Source of the DNA: CAYJAD01 sp964371195
Lineage (GTDB): Bacteria; Desulfobacterota; Desulfovibrionia; Desulfovibrionales; Desulfovibrionaceae
Direction: 5' to 3'
Assembly (NCBI GenBank): GCA_964371195.1
Contig: CAYJLD010000008.1
Span: 1 to 44,106, forward strand
Length of the DNA: 44,106 nt
Shown here: positions 32,270-41,163 of the stretch, piece after piece
Position numbering within the stretch: position 1 is the first letter of the stretch
How the letters are laid out: each line of letters opens with the position of its first letter
Position numbers and translations under genes: made by a program
The notes under the pieces: generated by a model
Databases searched by the model: none
The model's input: only the letters and a program-made list of their open reading frames with translations
What the model was told of the DNA's origin: nothing

Positions 32270-34312
32270 CTATGCCTCAGTAATAGCCACAGCACTTACC
32301 TTGAATTCAGGAATTTTAACAAAGGGATCAAGATGCTTATGACTTGTAAGTTCATTGGCGGCACTTTCCACAAAGTGAAAGGGTAAAAATACATGCCCTC
32401 GGCTAATGGCAGATGTTACATGTACTAACACGCGTACAGCACCATGAGGGGATCGTACTTGCACATACCACATATCTTTGACCCCAATGCTTTTTGCATC
32501 ATCAGGGTGCATTTCCAAAAGGGCAGTTGGGGCTTCACGCTCTAAAGCCCAAGACCGTCTGGTCATGGTTCCGGTATGATAATGGTGAGCAAGGCGGCCT
32601 GTGACTAAAATGAAGGGGTATTCATTGCAGGCTTGTTGACCACGCATTTCAAAGTTATTAACCATAAACAAACCTTTGCCGCGTGTAAAGCTTCCTTGAT
32701 GCAAGATAGGTGTGCCCATATGTAAGTTGCCGTCATCTTGCTTTGGGCAAGGCCAGCAAATTCCTTGTTCTTGCTCTATCCGCGCATAGGTCATACCCGC
32801 ATAGGAGGGCACAAGCGAGGTCATTTCATTAAAAATTTCTTCAGCTGAATTTAAATGCTGTGCATAGCCTAGTTTGTTTATAAGAGCCAATAATATTTGC
32901 CAATCAGCTTTTGAGTCAGCATAGTTTGGTAAGGCTTTTCGAATGCGTTGTACACGCCTATCAGTGTTGGTAAATGTGCCATCTTTTTCTAAATAACTAG
33001 AGGCAGGCAAAACTACATGCGCTAAATGGGCCGTTTCAGTCATGAATAAATCTTGCACCACCAAGAAGTCTAAGCTAGTTAAGGCATCCTTGGTCACACT
33101 TGTATCTGCATCTGAAAGTAGGGGGTTTTCACCCATAATATATAGGCTTTTGATTTGACCTGTATGCATGGCTTCTATCATTTCAGTAAGCTTTAAACCT
33201 TGCGTATTAGCAAATGCGCCCCAAGTGGGTGAAAATCTATCCCATGCAAGTGTACTGCCAGCTTGCACATAGCCAGGTAGAGTTTCTGGTAAGGCACCCA
33301 TATCACAAGAACCTTGCACATTATTTTGACCGCGTAAGGGTAAAAGTCCAGTAGATGGGCGGCCTATCATGCCACAAAGCATAGCTAAGTTTGCAAGAGC
33401 ACGGCAAGTTTCGGTACTGGTTACATGTTGGGTAACCCCCATGCAATATAAAATCATGGCATTTTTGGCCTGAGCATAAGTTCTTGCCATGGTATAAATG
33501 GCTGACTCATCTAATCCTGTAATTTTAGTTGCCCATGCAGGTGTACAATTTTTGACGGACTTTGCCATTTCAGCAAAGCCTTCAGTGCGTTGTTTTATGA
33601 ACTTGGAATCGTATAGTTCTTCTGCAATAATAACATGTAAAAGAGCATTAATAAGTACCAAATTAGTACCAGGTGGAATGGGTAAATAATGGGTAGCAAG
33701 CTCAGCCACTGGAATTTTGCGTGGATCTGCCACCATTAATGCAGCACCATTTTGTACCGCTTTAACAACCTGTGCATATGCTAGTGGGTGCTGTGCAGAT
33801 GTGTTTGAACCTATAATAAAAATGCAATCAGCATGGGCAATTTCTGCCAAAGAGTTGGTGGCAGCACCAGAGCCAAAGGATGCGGCAAGACCTGCCACGG
33901 TGGGGCTATGTCAAAGTCTTGCGCAATGATCAATATGTGCAGTGTGCATGACAGCACGTGCAAGTTTGGCGGCCAAATAATTTTCTTCATTGGTGCATCT
34001 AGCAGAGCTAAATACAGCAAAGCTTTCTGGCTTGGTGGCTTTAGTATGCTTCCATTTACTGGCTATGAGGTTGAGAGCATCTTCCCAAGAGGTGGGTGTA
34101 AAGCTACCATCATCTTGGCGTAGCATGGGGGTGCGTAGTCTATCATGGTGCTGCACAAAACCGTGACCAAGCCAGCCCTTGGCACAAAGCATACCAAGGC
34201 TAACCGGATGGTCAGGCTTTGGTTCAATACCTATAATACGCCCATCTTCTACCTTGACGTAGAAATTACAACCACAACCACAATAACCACAGGTAGTTAG
34301 TATAGATTGCAT
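32270..34312 (-). CDS. fdhA: Formate dehydrogenase catalytic subunit, selenocysteine-containing
   Basis: 680 residues if TGA (33913-33911) is read as Sec134. It oxidises formate or reduces CO2 at a molybdenum/tungsten bis-pterin site. The N-terminal 4Fe-4S cysteines are C8, C11, C15 and C43 (CGYCGCGCN...GMLCAKGW). The active site reads HIDHCARL-U-HSPTVAGL, with the His after Sec conserved, and RGQNNVQGSCDMG follows. The C-terminal molybdopterin-dinucleotide-binding domain contains FILVTGRLAHHYHTGTMTRR (here in part). No twin-arginine signal: it is cytosolic, of FdhF-like size. GAGGA lies upstream of the ATG. Without recoding it appears as two fragments of 133 and ~542 residues. Confidence 0.93.
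33882..33913 (-). promoter_or_regulatory. Sec codon and SECIS element of fdhA
   Basis: On the minus strand, TGA is followed after 12 nt by GTGGCA, the loop GGTCT, then TGCCGC: a 6-bp stem with one G-U. The loop GGUCU and the 18-nt distance from UGA are the same as I recall for the E. coli fdhF SECIS, whose loop contacts SelB. The stem bases differ, as expected for a paired element under coding constraint. Confidence 0.88.
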
Positions 34313-34355
34313 TTTATAGTCCTCAAACTTTAAATAATCGCAAAAGAAACTTTAA

Positions 34356-34373
34356 TAACTTTTTGAAAAGTTA
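34356..34373. promoter_or_regulatory. Palindrome upstream of fdhA, candidate operator
   Basis: TAACTTTTTGAAAAGTTA has perfect 8-bp arms around a 2-bp centre, too tight for a good hairpin and more like a dimeric-regulator site. It lies 44 nt upstream of the fdhA ATG. No regulator gene is adjacent and no promoter could be fixed with confidence. Confidence 0.4.
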
Positions 34374-34399
34374 CTAGCTATAAATCCCCTTTGAGCTTC

Positions 34400-34445
34400 A
34401 AAAATTGCCAGAAATTCGCATTCCATGCTCTTATTTTTGGTAATT
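34400..34445 (-). repeat. Dispersed structured 3'-flank repeat, copy 2
   Basis: Related to 170-200 (26 of 31 identical). Here the outer stem is clear: AATTGCCA (34403-34410) with TGGTAATT (34438-34445), one G-U. The inner hairpin is GCAT-TCC-ATGC. It lies between the stop of the DMT transporter gene and the fdhA start. Confidence 0.5.
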
Positions 34446-34509
34446 TTTTATTACTATTTTCCAATAAAGTTATACTATTTTAGAATGTTATTATATTTTT
34501 TAGCGTCGA

Positions 34510-35403
34510 CTAAATAGCTTTTTGTTGACGCATGACCCAAAGGCTTTGCAAGCATACAGACAGAATAATTATGCCAAGGCCTAAGTAGAATGCAAAATTA
34601 AGCTCTCTAGCTTCACCAAGGAAAGCTATGGCAATGATAATGCTATATACTGGTTCTAAATTATAACTTAAATTAACGGTAAAGGCAGAGATAAAGCGTA
34701 AGGATTGGATGAGTAAGTAACTCATACCAATGGTACAAAATGTAGCAAGACATAGCAGAAGTAGGGTGTCTTTTAAGCTTGGCACTAGGTATGTAATATC
34801 AAAATAGCTTATGCAAAGTGGTAAAATTAGAGTTAAAAATAAAGTCCCGCCGCTCATTTGATAAAACAAAGTAGCATTGTCGCTATATCCTTTTAATCCT
34901 TTAATGCTAATGGTATATAAGGCGGCTAAAAAGGCTGCAAAAACTCCGGCTATAATACCAAGCCTATAGCGCACATCAAAGGAAAATATTAGGAGTATGC
35001 CAAGCACGGTTAGTAAACTATAGCTAAGCTCACGCCAAGAAAAGCGCGTGCGCAATAAGAGAGGTTCACTTATGGCAGTAAAAAAACCTACCATGGAAAA
35101 ACACACTACGCCAATGGATACATTGGATAATTTAATGCTAGCGTAAAAAAATAACCAGTGAACACAAATTAATACACCACTGCCGCCAATTTTTAAAAAA
35201 TCTTTGAAACTTACGCGTTCAAACTTACCACGGTAAAGTAGGATTAGCCCAAAGATAACGGAAGTCATGAGCATTCTATACCAAACTAGCATAACTTCAC
35301 CCATGTCAATGAGCTTACCAATAATACCAGTAAATCCGGCTAATAATATAGCAGTGTGCAGTTTTACAAAGGCTTTACTAGTGTCAGATAGAGGAAAAAT
35401 CAT
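34510..35403 (-). CDS. EamA/DMT-family transporter
   Basis: 297 residues with about ten hydrophobic segments arranged as two EamA-like five-helix halves (first half starting AILLAGFTGIIGKLIDMGEV; second from GIIAGVFAAFLAALYTISIKG). This is the drug/metabolite transporter superfamily; the substrate cannot be predicted. It begins 9 nt after the stop of the small secreted-protein gene, with no clear ribosome-binding site, so translation may be coupled. It ends in KAI after a basic tail. Confidence 0.88.
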   Translation of the reverse strand: MIFPLSDTSKAFVKLHTAILLAGFTGIIGKLIDMGEVMLVWYRMLMTSVIFGLILLYRGKFERVSFKDFLKIGGSGVLICVHWLFFYASIKLSNVSIGVVCFSMVGFFTAISEPLLLRTRFSWRELSYSLLTVLGILLIFSFDVRYRLGIIAGVFAAFLAALYTISIKGLKGYSDNATLFYQMSGGTLFLTLILPLCISYFDITYLVPSLKDTLLLLCLATFCTIGMSYLLIQSLRFISAFTVNLSYNLEPVYSIIIAIAFLGEARELNFAFYLGLGIIILSVCLQSLWVMRQQKAI

Positions 35404-35412
35404 AAATTTTTA

Positions 35413-35916
35413 CTATTTGGAGCTAGTTAAATTTTGTTCTGGAGCTAGAATGGGATATGCACGAATAGAGCTACCATTTATATTTAAGCTTTGAACAATG
35501 TTTTGAAAATTATCACAAGTGCCACTAGCTACCACAAAAGCTAAGTTGTCTTGTATATAGGTAAATCGCGCGGCACTAATAACATCGCTTTTAGTGTCAA
35601 TAAAAAAGCTAAATCCACCATCATCACCCTTGGCGTTTTTACCCTGCATGCTTTGATAAAATAAAATAGCAAGTTCATTATATGAAGCCCCTTGGTTAGG
35701 GGCTATGGTAATATTTATACTACAACTTTCATTTGGTTCGGTGAAGGTATAGGTAGGCCCTTGCTCAAGCATGGACCATGTTTTAGGTATATTAATGCTA
35801 AAGTTACTAAAATCACGGGCCATAGCTGACGGCACAAATAATAAACCAAGAAATACTAAAATCATAAGAATAGATATTTTACTTGGTCTAGTAACTTTAT
35901 GCCGCTCATTATACAT
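35413..35916 (-). CDS. Small secreted protein of unknown function
   Basis: 167 residues. A basic N-terminus and hydrophobic core (ISILMILVFLGLLFVPSAMA, cleavage likely after SAMA) form a signal peptide. The mature part is a compact alpha/beta-looking domain of ~130 residues with two cysteines (NESCSINITI and SGTCDNFQN) that could form a disulfide. No family recognised. It sits between the acyl-CoA synthetase gene (29 nt upstream) and the DMT transporter gene (9 nt downstream), so the three are likely cotranscribed. Confidence 0.7.
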   Translation of the reverse strand: MYNERHKVTRPSKISILMILVFLGLLFVPSAMARDFSNFSINIPKTWSMLEQGPTYTFTEPNESCSINITIAPNQGASYNELAILFYQSMQGKNAKGDDGGFSFFIDTKSDVISAARFTYIQDNLAFVVASGTCDNFQNIVQSLNINGSSIRAYPILAPEQNLTSSK

Positions 35917-35945
35917 TTTTTATTGAACCCTTTTTTAATTCTTCT

Positions 35946-37649
35946 TTAACTCTTCACTGGCCTAGGCTTAGGTGCTTGCATGGCTTCTGGCCACATTTCA
36001 CCAGCCATCTCACGTAATTTGAATTTTTGAATTTTACCACTGGCAGTTAAGGGGAATCCCTCAATACTTGCAATATAGCGCGGTACTTTATACCAGGCAA
36101 TTTTGCCACGGCAAAAGTCGCGCACATCTTCAGGTTGTACATCATAGCCAGGCTTAGAAATAATAAAAGCACCAACCTCTTCACCGTATTTATGGCTTGG
36201 TACTGCGACAACCTGCACATCTAAAACGCCTTCCATACCTAATAAGTATTCTTCAATTTCACGTGGATAAACATTTTCACCCCCGCGAATAATCATATCC
36301 TTAATACGGCCGGTAACAGTAACATAGCCATTTTCATCCATAGTTCCAAGGTCGCCAGAGTGTAGCCAACCATCACTAGTAACGGCCTCTGCTGTTTCTT
36401 TTGGCATATTATAATAACCCTTCATAATATTATAGCCGCGACACATAATTTCACCAACTTCACCGCGCGGCATTTCTTCACAAGTGTCAGGGTCTGCAAC
36501 CTTAACCTCAATACCAGGCATAGCACAGCCAACCGTGGCACAGCGCATATCTAACGGATCATTAACGTCAGATTGTGTCATAACTGGTGAAGCTTCTGTT
36601 AAGCCATAACAAATGGTTATTTCTTTCATGTACATGTCGTCCACAACACGGCGCATGAGTGGTTCTGGGCAGACAGAACCAGCCATAATACCAGTACGTA
36701 AGGAAGACACATTAAAGCGTTTAAACATTTTATGCTCAAGGGCTGCAATAAACATGGTAGGCACACCATAAACAGCCGTACAACGCTCAGAATCAATGGC
36801 CTCTAGCATATGTAGGGGGTTAAAGTTTTCTAAAATAACCATGGTAGTTCCGTGGTTTACGCAAGCCGAAGTGCCAAGTACACAGCCAAAGCAGTGAAAT
36901 AAAGGCACAGGTAGGCAAAGGCGATCTTTTTCACTAAACTTTTGATGTGCCCCAATCCAATAACCATTCAGGCCAACGCCCACGTGAGTTAGCATTACAC
37001 CCTTGGGAAATCCAGTTGTTCCAGATGTATACTGCATGTTGATAACATCCCATGGGTCAAGTTCAGCTTGGCGAGCGGCATATTCTTCATCGCTAACCAT
37101 AACAGACATGGCTCGCACTTCTGGTATGGAATACATTCCGCGATGCTTTTCCATACCAAGAAAGAAGATACGTTTTAAATGTGGCATAGTTTTGGAGTTA
37201 ATACAGTCGCGTGATTGTGTACGAAGTTCAGGTAAAATAGTATAGAGAGTTTGAATAAAATCATGGTCACGCACATTATCAATAATAAAAATATTTTCAC
37301 TTTCAGAATGTTGTAAGAGGTAGCGTAGCTCATGTTCGCGATAATTAGTATTAACCGTAACTAATATGGCCCCAATCTTGGCAGTGGCAAATTGTAATGC
37401 TACCCAATAAGGTACATTGGTAGCCCAAACCGCAATTTTTTCACCCTTTTTGATACCAAGGCCCATAAGCCCTTTTGCAAGCTCATCAACAGTGTTGCCA
37501 AATTCACGCCAAGTTTGACGATATTCACGGTCTACATACACAACCGCATCGTTGTCTGGAATACGGGCAATAGTTTCATCAAGAATTTGGCCAAGGGTTT
37601 TTTCACGTAATACAAATTGCTTTTGCCTTTCAGCTACCTTATTTTTCAT
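35946..37649 (-). CDS. AMP-binding acyl-CoA synthetase
   Basis: 567 residues from the ATG at 37649; a GTG 9 nt upstream is also in frame. It adenylates a carboxylic acid and forms its CoA thioester. The P-loop-like motif YTSGTTGFPKG (about 207-217), the GYNIMKGYYNMP and GWLHSGDLGTMDENGYVTVTG-type core (here GWLHSGDLG) and the C-terminal Lys motif PLTASGKIQKFKLRE are intact. It resembles medium/long-chain fatty-acyl-CoA ligases, but the true acid is unknown. The gene directly follows an XRE-cupin regulator gene, a recurrent arrangement that suggests local control. Confidence 0.92.
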   Translation of the reverse strand: MKNKVAERQKQFVLREKTLGQILDETIARIPDNDAVVYVDREYRQTWREFGNTVDELAKGLMGLGIKKGEKIAVWATNVPYWVALQFATAKIGAILVTVNTNYREHELRYLLQHSESENIFIIDNVRDHDFIQTLYTILPELRTQSRDCINSKTMPHLKRIFFLGMEKHRGMYSIPEVRAMSVMVSDEEYAARQAELDPWDVINMQYTSGTTGFPKGVMLTHVGVGLNGYWIGAHQKFSEKDRLCLPVPLFHCFGCVLGTSACVNHGTTMVILENFNPLHMLEAIDSERCTAVYGVPTMFIAALEHKMFKRFNVSSLRTGIMAGSVCPEPLMRRVVDDMYMKEITICYGLTEASPVMTQSDVNDPLDMRCATVGCAMPGIEVKVADPDTCEEMPRGEVGEIMCRGYNIMKGYYNMPKETAEAVTSDGWLHSGDLGTMDENGYVTVTGRIKDMIIRGGENVYPREIEEYLLGMEGVLDVQVVAVPSHKYGEEVGAFIISKPGYDVQPEDVRDFCRGKIAWYKVPRYIASIEGFPLTASGKIQKFKLREMAGEMWPEAMQAPKPRPVKS

Positions 37650-37700
37650 ATGAACCACACTTTTTTCGTAAAATATATTTATTTAAACTATAATATTTTA

Positions 37701-38270
37701 TTAAGGATTATATATAATCGCTAAAATTTCTGCTGGGCTATCACCATGTGCACCCACATAATGTGGTACAATAGAATTATAATAAATGGTGTCACCTTGC
37801 TTTAATATATGAGTTTCTCGTCCATACACTACTAAGAGCTCACCCTTAAGCACCAACATAAACTCTTCACCTTGATGGGATGATGTGGTGCGATCATCGC
37901 TATCGTCTGGCATAATTTGAATATAGAATGGTTCCATATTGCGATCACTCTTACCCTTGCCAAGAGCGTGATAAAGGTAGCTTGTATTGCTATTTCTACT
38001 TTTATGCATGGCAAGGTCTACATCACAGTGCCCTATGCGCGAAATAATTGGGTCACGTGTAATTTCATCATCCATAAATGTACCAAGGCGCACCCCAAGG
38101 GCACGTGCAATTTTTTGCAATGGACCAATGCTTGGGTAAACATTGTCTTCTTCTAAAGCATTCATGAATTCTTCTGATAAACCAGTATGTTCACACATTG
38201 TTTCCACACTAATATTACGATCTTCACGAAATGTTCTAATCCTCTTACCTAACTTTTGTTCCTTTGACAT
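37701..38270 (-). CDS. XRE-family regulator with C-terminal cupin domain
   Basis: 189 residues. A helix-turn-helix domain (about 9-63: LGKRIRTFREDRNISVETMC, ...LQKIARALGVRLGTFM) is followed by a linker and a cupin sensor domain (about 110-187: HQGEEFMLVLKGELLVVYG, LKQGDTIYYNSIVPHYVG). Such proteins sense a small ligand through the cupin and repress or activate nearby genes. It is transcribed with the acyl-CoA synthetase and diverges from hypF. A good ribosome-binding site (AGGGAG) fixes the start. Confidence 0.92.
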   Translation of the reverse strand: MSKEQKLGKRIRTFREDRNISVETMCEHTGLSEEFMNALEEDNVYPSIGPLQKIARALGVRLGTFMDDEITRDPIISRIGHCDVDLAMHKSRNSNTSYLYHALGKGKSDRNMEPFYIQIMPDDSDDRTTSSHQGEEFMLVLKGELLVVYGRETHILKQGDTIYYNSIVPHYVGAHGDSPAEILAIIYNP

Positions 38271-38341
38271 AAAAACTCCCTAACATAGATGAATTAAGCT
38301 ACATACATTATTCTAAAGTAAAACTTTATATGTGTTTAATT

Positions 38342-38375
38342 GGCTCAAATTAGCCCACCACATAACAAAATGTGG
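38342..38375. promoter_or_regulatory. Adjacent dyads between the XRE-cupin gene and hypF
   Basis: GGCT-6 nt-AGCC (38342-38355) is followed 2 nt later by CCACAT-AACAAA-ATGTGG (38358-38375, perfect 6-bp arms). They lie in the 176-bp divergent region and are the natural place for the XRE-cupin regulator to bind. This is inference from position and symmetry only. Confidence 0.35.
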
Positions 38376-38446
38376 AATATTAAGCAAGAAATGTCTTTGC
38401 CAAAAATTAAGATGCAAATGAGGTAATTATTTGCTAAATGTAAATT

Positions 38447-40840
38447 ATGCGAAATGTAGATGATTTAAACTCTAAGCAAGATATACAGCGCAAGCATATT
38501 TTAGCCACAGGTCAGGTACAGGGCGTAGGCTTTAGGCCGTTTGTATATGGACTTGCCATTAAATATAACCTGACGGGAAAAGTAGGTAATACCTCACAAG
38601 GTGTTAGTATTGAAGTACAGGGTCAAGCAAAGCATATACAAAGTTTTATACATGATTTACAAAACAAACTTCCACCTCTGGCTAAGGTTGATACTTGCAA
38701 TATAAACGCAATGCCTTTGCAAGACGAGGCTGGCTTTGAGATTATAACTAGCCAAGGCAGTGGTGGGCATGACGTTTTAATTAGTGCCGATACAAGTATA
38801 TGTGCGCAATGTACTCAAGATATTTTGGATCCACAAAATAGGCGCTATGATTATGCTTTTACCAACTGTACCAATTGCGGACCACGTTATACTATTACTC
38901 ACTCTATACCCTATGACCGAGCAACTACTTCCATGGCTTGCTTTAAGCTTTGCCCATCATGCCATAAAGAATATGAAAATCCTCTTAATCGTCGCTTTCA
39001 TGCTCAGCCTAATGCTTGCCCCATATGTGGCCCAGAAACTTGGTATGTAAAAAATGATGCGCACAATAGCAGGCTTGATTATGCAGATTTACGCAACAAG
39101 GCAGCTATAGAAGCAATAGCTAAGGATCTTGTAAATGGAGAAATTATTGCTATTAAAGGCCTTGGTGGATTTCATTTAAGCTGTGATGCCACCAATGCGG
39201 ATGTGCTTGTGCAATTGCGTAAATATAAAAATAGACCACATAAGCCATTGGCGGTGATGGTGCCAGATTTGGCTATGGCAAAACGTATTGCACACGTCGG
39301 CCCAGAAGAGGAAATATTATTAAATTCTAGCGAAAAACCCATTGTACTTTGTGCTAGGCGTGAAAATTCTTTGCCCCAAAATATAGCACCCAACTCTCAT
39401 GATATAGGCATTGTTTTGCCCTATACTCCGTTGCATTTGGTGCTTATGACTCATTATGCGGCTCTTATGCCAGAGGGTGCAATTGTGGCCTTGGTCATGA
39501 CTTCTGGTAATGCTGGGGGTGAGCCCATATGCCTTGGTAACAGAGAGGCCTTTGAAAAGCTTGGGCATATTGCTCAATCTTTTTTACTGCACAATCGAGA
39601 TATATTGGTACGCACTGATGATTCTGTGTGCACTGTATCAAGATCCATGGAAAATATTAAACCAAAGCCTGCCAGTATATTTTTCCGACGTGCGCGAGGC
39701 TATGTTCCAAGACCCATAAAGCTTGGCTCTATACCTAATGATATAGCGGTACTTGGTATGGGGGCAGAACTTAAATCAACCCTATGTCTTAGTCGTGGAC
39801 CCATGGCTTTTGTGAGTCAACATATAGGTGACTTACAAAATGTTGAAACTTTAGCATTTTATCACGAAGTTATTAAGCATTTAGAAATGCTTTTAGCTGT
39901 AGAAGCTAATGTTATTGTGCATGATTTACATCCCAATTTTATGTCTACCCAAGTGGGTAAGGCTATGGCTAGAGAACGTGATATCCCTTGTATTTCTTTG
40001 CAGCATCATTTTGCCCATGCTTGGAGTGTACTTGGTGAACATAATTATGCAGGTGAAGCCCTAGCCCTTAGTCTTGATGGTACAGGCCTTGGGCTAGATA
40101 ATACTGTTTGGGGCGGTGAACTACTCTATATTAATACTAGCAATTTAGAGCAAAAACGCCTTGGACGCTTAAGCCCATTTGCCTTGCCTGGTGGAGATGC
40201 TGCCACAAAAGAACCTTGGCGCATAGCCCTTGCATTAGCTATGCATAGCAAGGAACAAGAAATTATTTTAAGCCAGCATGAAAAACTTGGCCCTGCTATT
40301 TTAGAAATGCTAAAGCGTAGTATAAATTGTCCGCAAAGTTCCAGTGTGGGGCGACTTTTTGATGCTGTAGCTGCTGGGCTTAAGCTATGTACTCATACCA
40401 CATATGAAGGCCAAGCAGCCATATGCCTTGAATACGCACAAAGTAAGCTTAGCTGGGTTGGTGAAGGTAGTATTAAAAATGGCTATACTTGTATGCCTTA
40501 TAAACTTAATGAACTATGGGAGTTATCAAGCCAAGATTTATTTTTAAATGCTTTGGCAGAAAAAGATATAAGCTTAGCTGCACGTCGTTTTCATGTAGGT
40601 TTGGCCCAAGGTTTTGTGCAGATGGCTATGCTTGCTGCTGAGGAGCTTGGGGTTAAAACTATAGCTCTTTCAGGTGGGGCTATGCAAAATGTAACTTTAT
40701 ATACTCTTTTGCCATATCTATTAAAAGAAGTTGGCTTCAATGTGCTTTTGCCTAAGGAGCTTCCAGCCAATGATGGTGCCATATCCTTTGGGCAAGTGGT
40801 TTTTGGGCGACAAGCATTAAGGGATTTATGTACAGGGTAA
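38447..40840 (+). CDS. hypF: Carbamoyltransferase HypF, hydrogenase maturation
   Basis: 797 residues, full length. Domains in order: acylphosphatase (GQVQGVGFRPFVY at 22-34), two zinc fingers with four CxxC pairs (C119/C122, C141/C144, C169/C172, C191/C194), a YrdC-like domain (IKGLGGFHLSCDATN, PHKPLAVM) and a Kae1/TobH-like carbamoyltransferase domain (LQHHFAHAWSVL, SLDGTGLGLDNTVWGG, ALSGGAMQNVTL). It makes the carbamoyl group that becomes the CN ligands of [NiFe]-hydrogenase. No other hyp or hydrogenase gene is in the window. The ribosome-binding site is poor. Confidence 0.97.
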   Translation: MRNVDDLNSKQDIQRKHILATGQVQGVGFRPFVYGLAIKYNLTGKVGNTSQGVSIEVQGQAKHIQSFIHDLQNKLPPLAKVDTCNINAMPLQDEAGFEIITSQGSGGHDVLISADTSICAQCTQDILDPQNRRYDYAFTNCTNCGPRYTITHSIPYDRATTSMACFKLCPSCHKEYENPLNRRFHAQPNACPICGPETWYVKNDAHNSRLDYADLRNKAAIEAIAKDLVNGEIIAIKGLGGFHLSCDATNADVLVQLRKYKNRPHKPLAVMVPDLAMAKRIAHVGPEEEILLNSSEKPIVLCARRENSLPQNIAPNSHDIGIVLPYTPLHLVLMTHYAALMPEGAIVALVMTSGNAGGEPICLGNREAFEKLGHIAQSFLLHNRDILVRTDDSVCTVSRSMENIKPKPASIFFRRARGYVPRPIKLGSIPNDIAVLGMGAELKSTLCLSRGPMAFVSQHIGDLQNVETLAFYHEVIKHLEMLLAVEANVIVHDLHPNFMSTQVGKAMARERDIPCISLQHHFAHAWSVLGEHNYAGEALALSLDGTGLGLDNTVWGGELLYINTSNLEQKRLGRLSPFALPGGDAATKEPWRIALALAMHSKEQEIILSQHEKLGPAILEMLKRSINCPQSSSVGRLFDAVAAGLKLCTHTTYEGQAAICLEYAQSKLSWVGEGSIKNGYTCMPYKLNELWELSSQDLFLNALAEKDISLAARRFHVGLAQGFVQMAMLAAEELGVKTIALSGGAMQNVTLYTLLPYLLKEVGFNVLLPKELPANDGAISFGQVVFGRQALRDLCTG

Positions 40841-40946
40841 ACTCATCTTACATTATGCATATTGCTAAAAAAGCACATAATAAATGGATGGCTTGTTTTC
40901 CTTGTTAGCGAAAATATAAAGATTAGCGCAAAATTCCACGCTGCAT

Positions 40947-41035
40947 AAAAAAGCCAGAACTAGCTTCTGGCGTTGGCGAAGCTATATTTGGAGTGGGTGT
41001 ATCTTTTTGAAAAAACGTAGGAACGTGTTTTTCAG
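40947..41035. repeat. Dispersed intergenic repeat, copy B
   Basis: 40979-41035 resembles bases 1-58. The core hairpin (41009-41033) pairs GAAAAAACGT with ACGTGTTTTTC, with one bulge. Here the element is joined to the hairpin GCCAGAA/TTCTGGC with an A6 flank (40947-40971); that side is cut off in copy A by the window edge. Confidence 0.55.
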
Positions 41036-41083
41036 GAGTAAGTAATTTAGATGCACTTACCCTCAACCTATGAACTCTCCAAC

Positions 41084-41111
41084 TTGACATTTTTTAGGGT
41101 TTAGGCATACT
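41084..41111 (+). promoter_or_regulatory. Sigma-70-type promoter for lepB-comM
   Basis: A perfect TTGACA (41084-41089) and CATACT (41106-41111) with a 16-bp spacer; TACTTA with an 18-bp spacer is an alternative. The leader to the lepB ATG would be about 45 nt. Confidence 0.5.
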
Positions 41112-41163
41112 TACAAATCACTAAGTTAAATATCAATGTTTTAAAAATATTGAAGAAGGTAGT

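Larger units (their letters stand above)
40841..41163. other. Intergenic region between hypF and lepB
   Basis: 323 bp without a gene. It holds a weak hairpin near 40853-40883, a 7-bp hairpin at 40953-40971 (GCCAGAA/TTCTGGC) preceded by six A (a terminator in the minus direction), repeat copy B and the lepB promoter. Confidence 0.55.

Noticed and set aside
32270..34312. Reading the two fdhA frames as a pseudogene or as two genes.
   Set aside because: The stop falls exactly on the active-site Sec position, both halves are in frame, and a SECIS hairpin follows.
34382..34412. Sigma-54-like TGGCAATTTTTGAAGC upstream of fdhA on the minus strand.
   Set aside because: GG and GC are 11 nt apart rather than 10, and spacing is strict for this sigma factor.
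40923..41040. A minus-strand open frame through repeat copy B (..TPEKHVPTFFQKDTPTPN..).
   Set aside because: The matching part of copy A is altered at most residues in that frame, while the hairpin is kept, so the conservation is structural.
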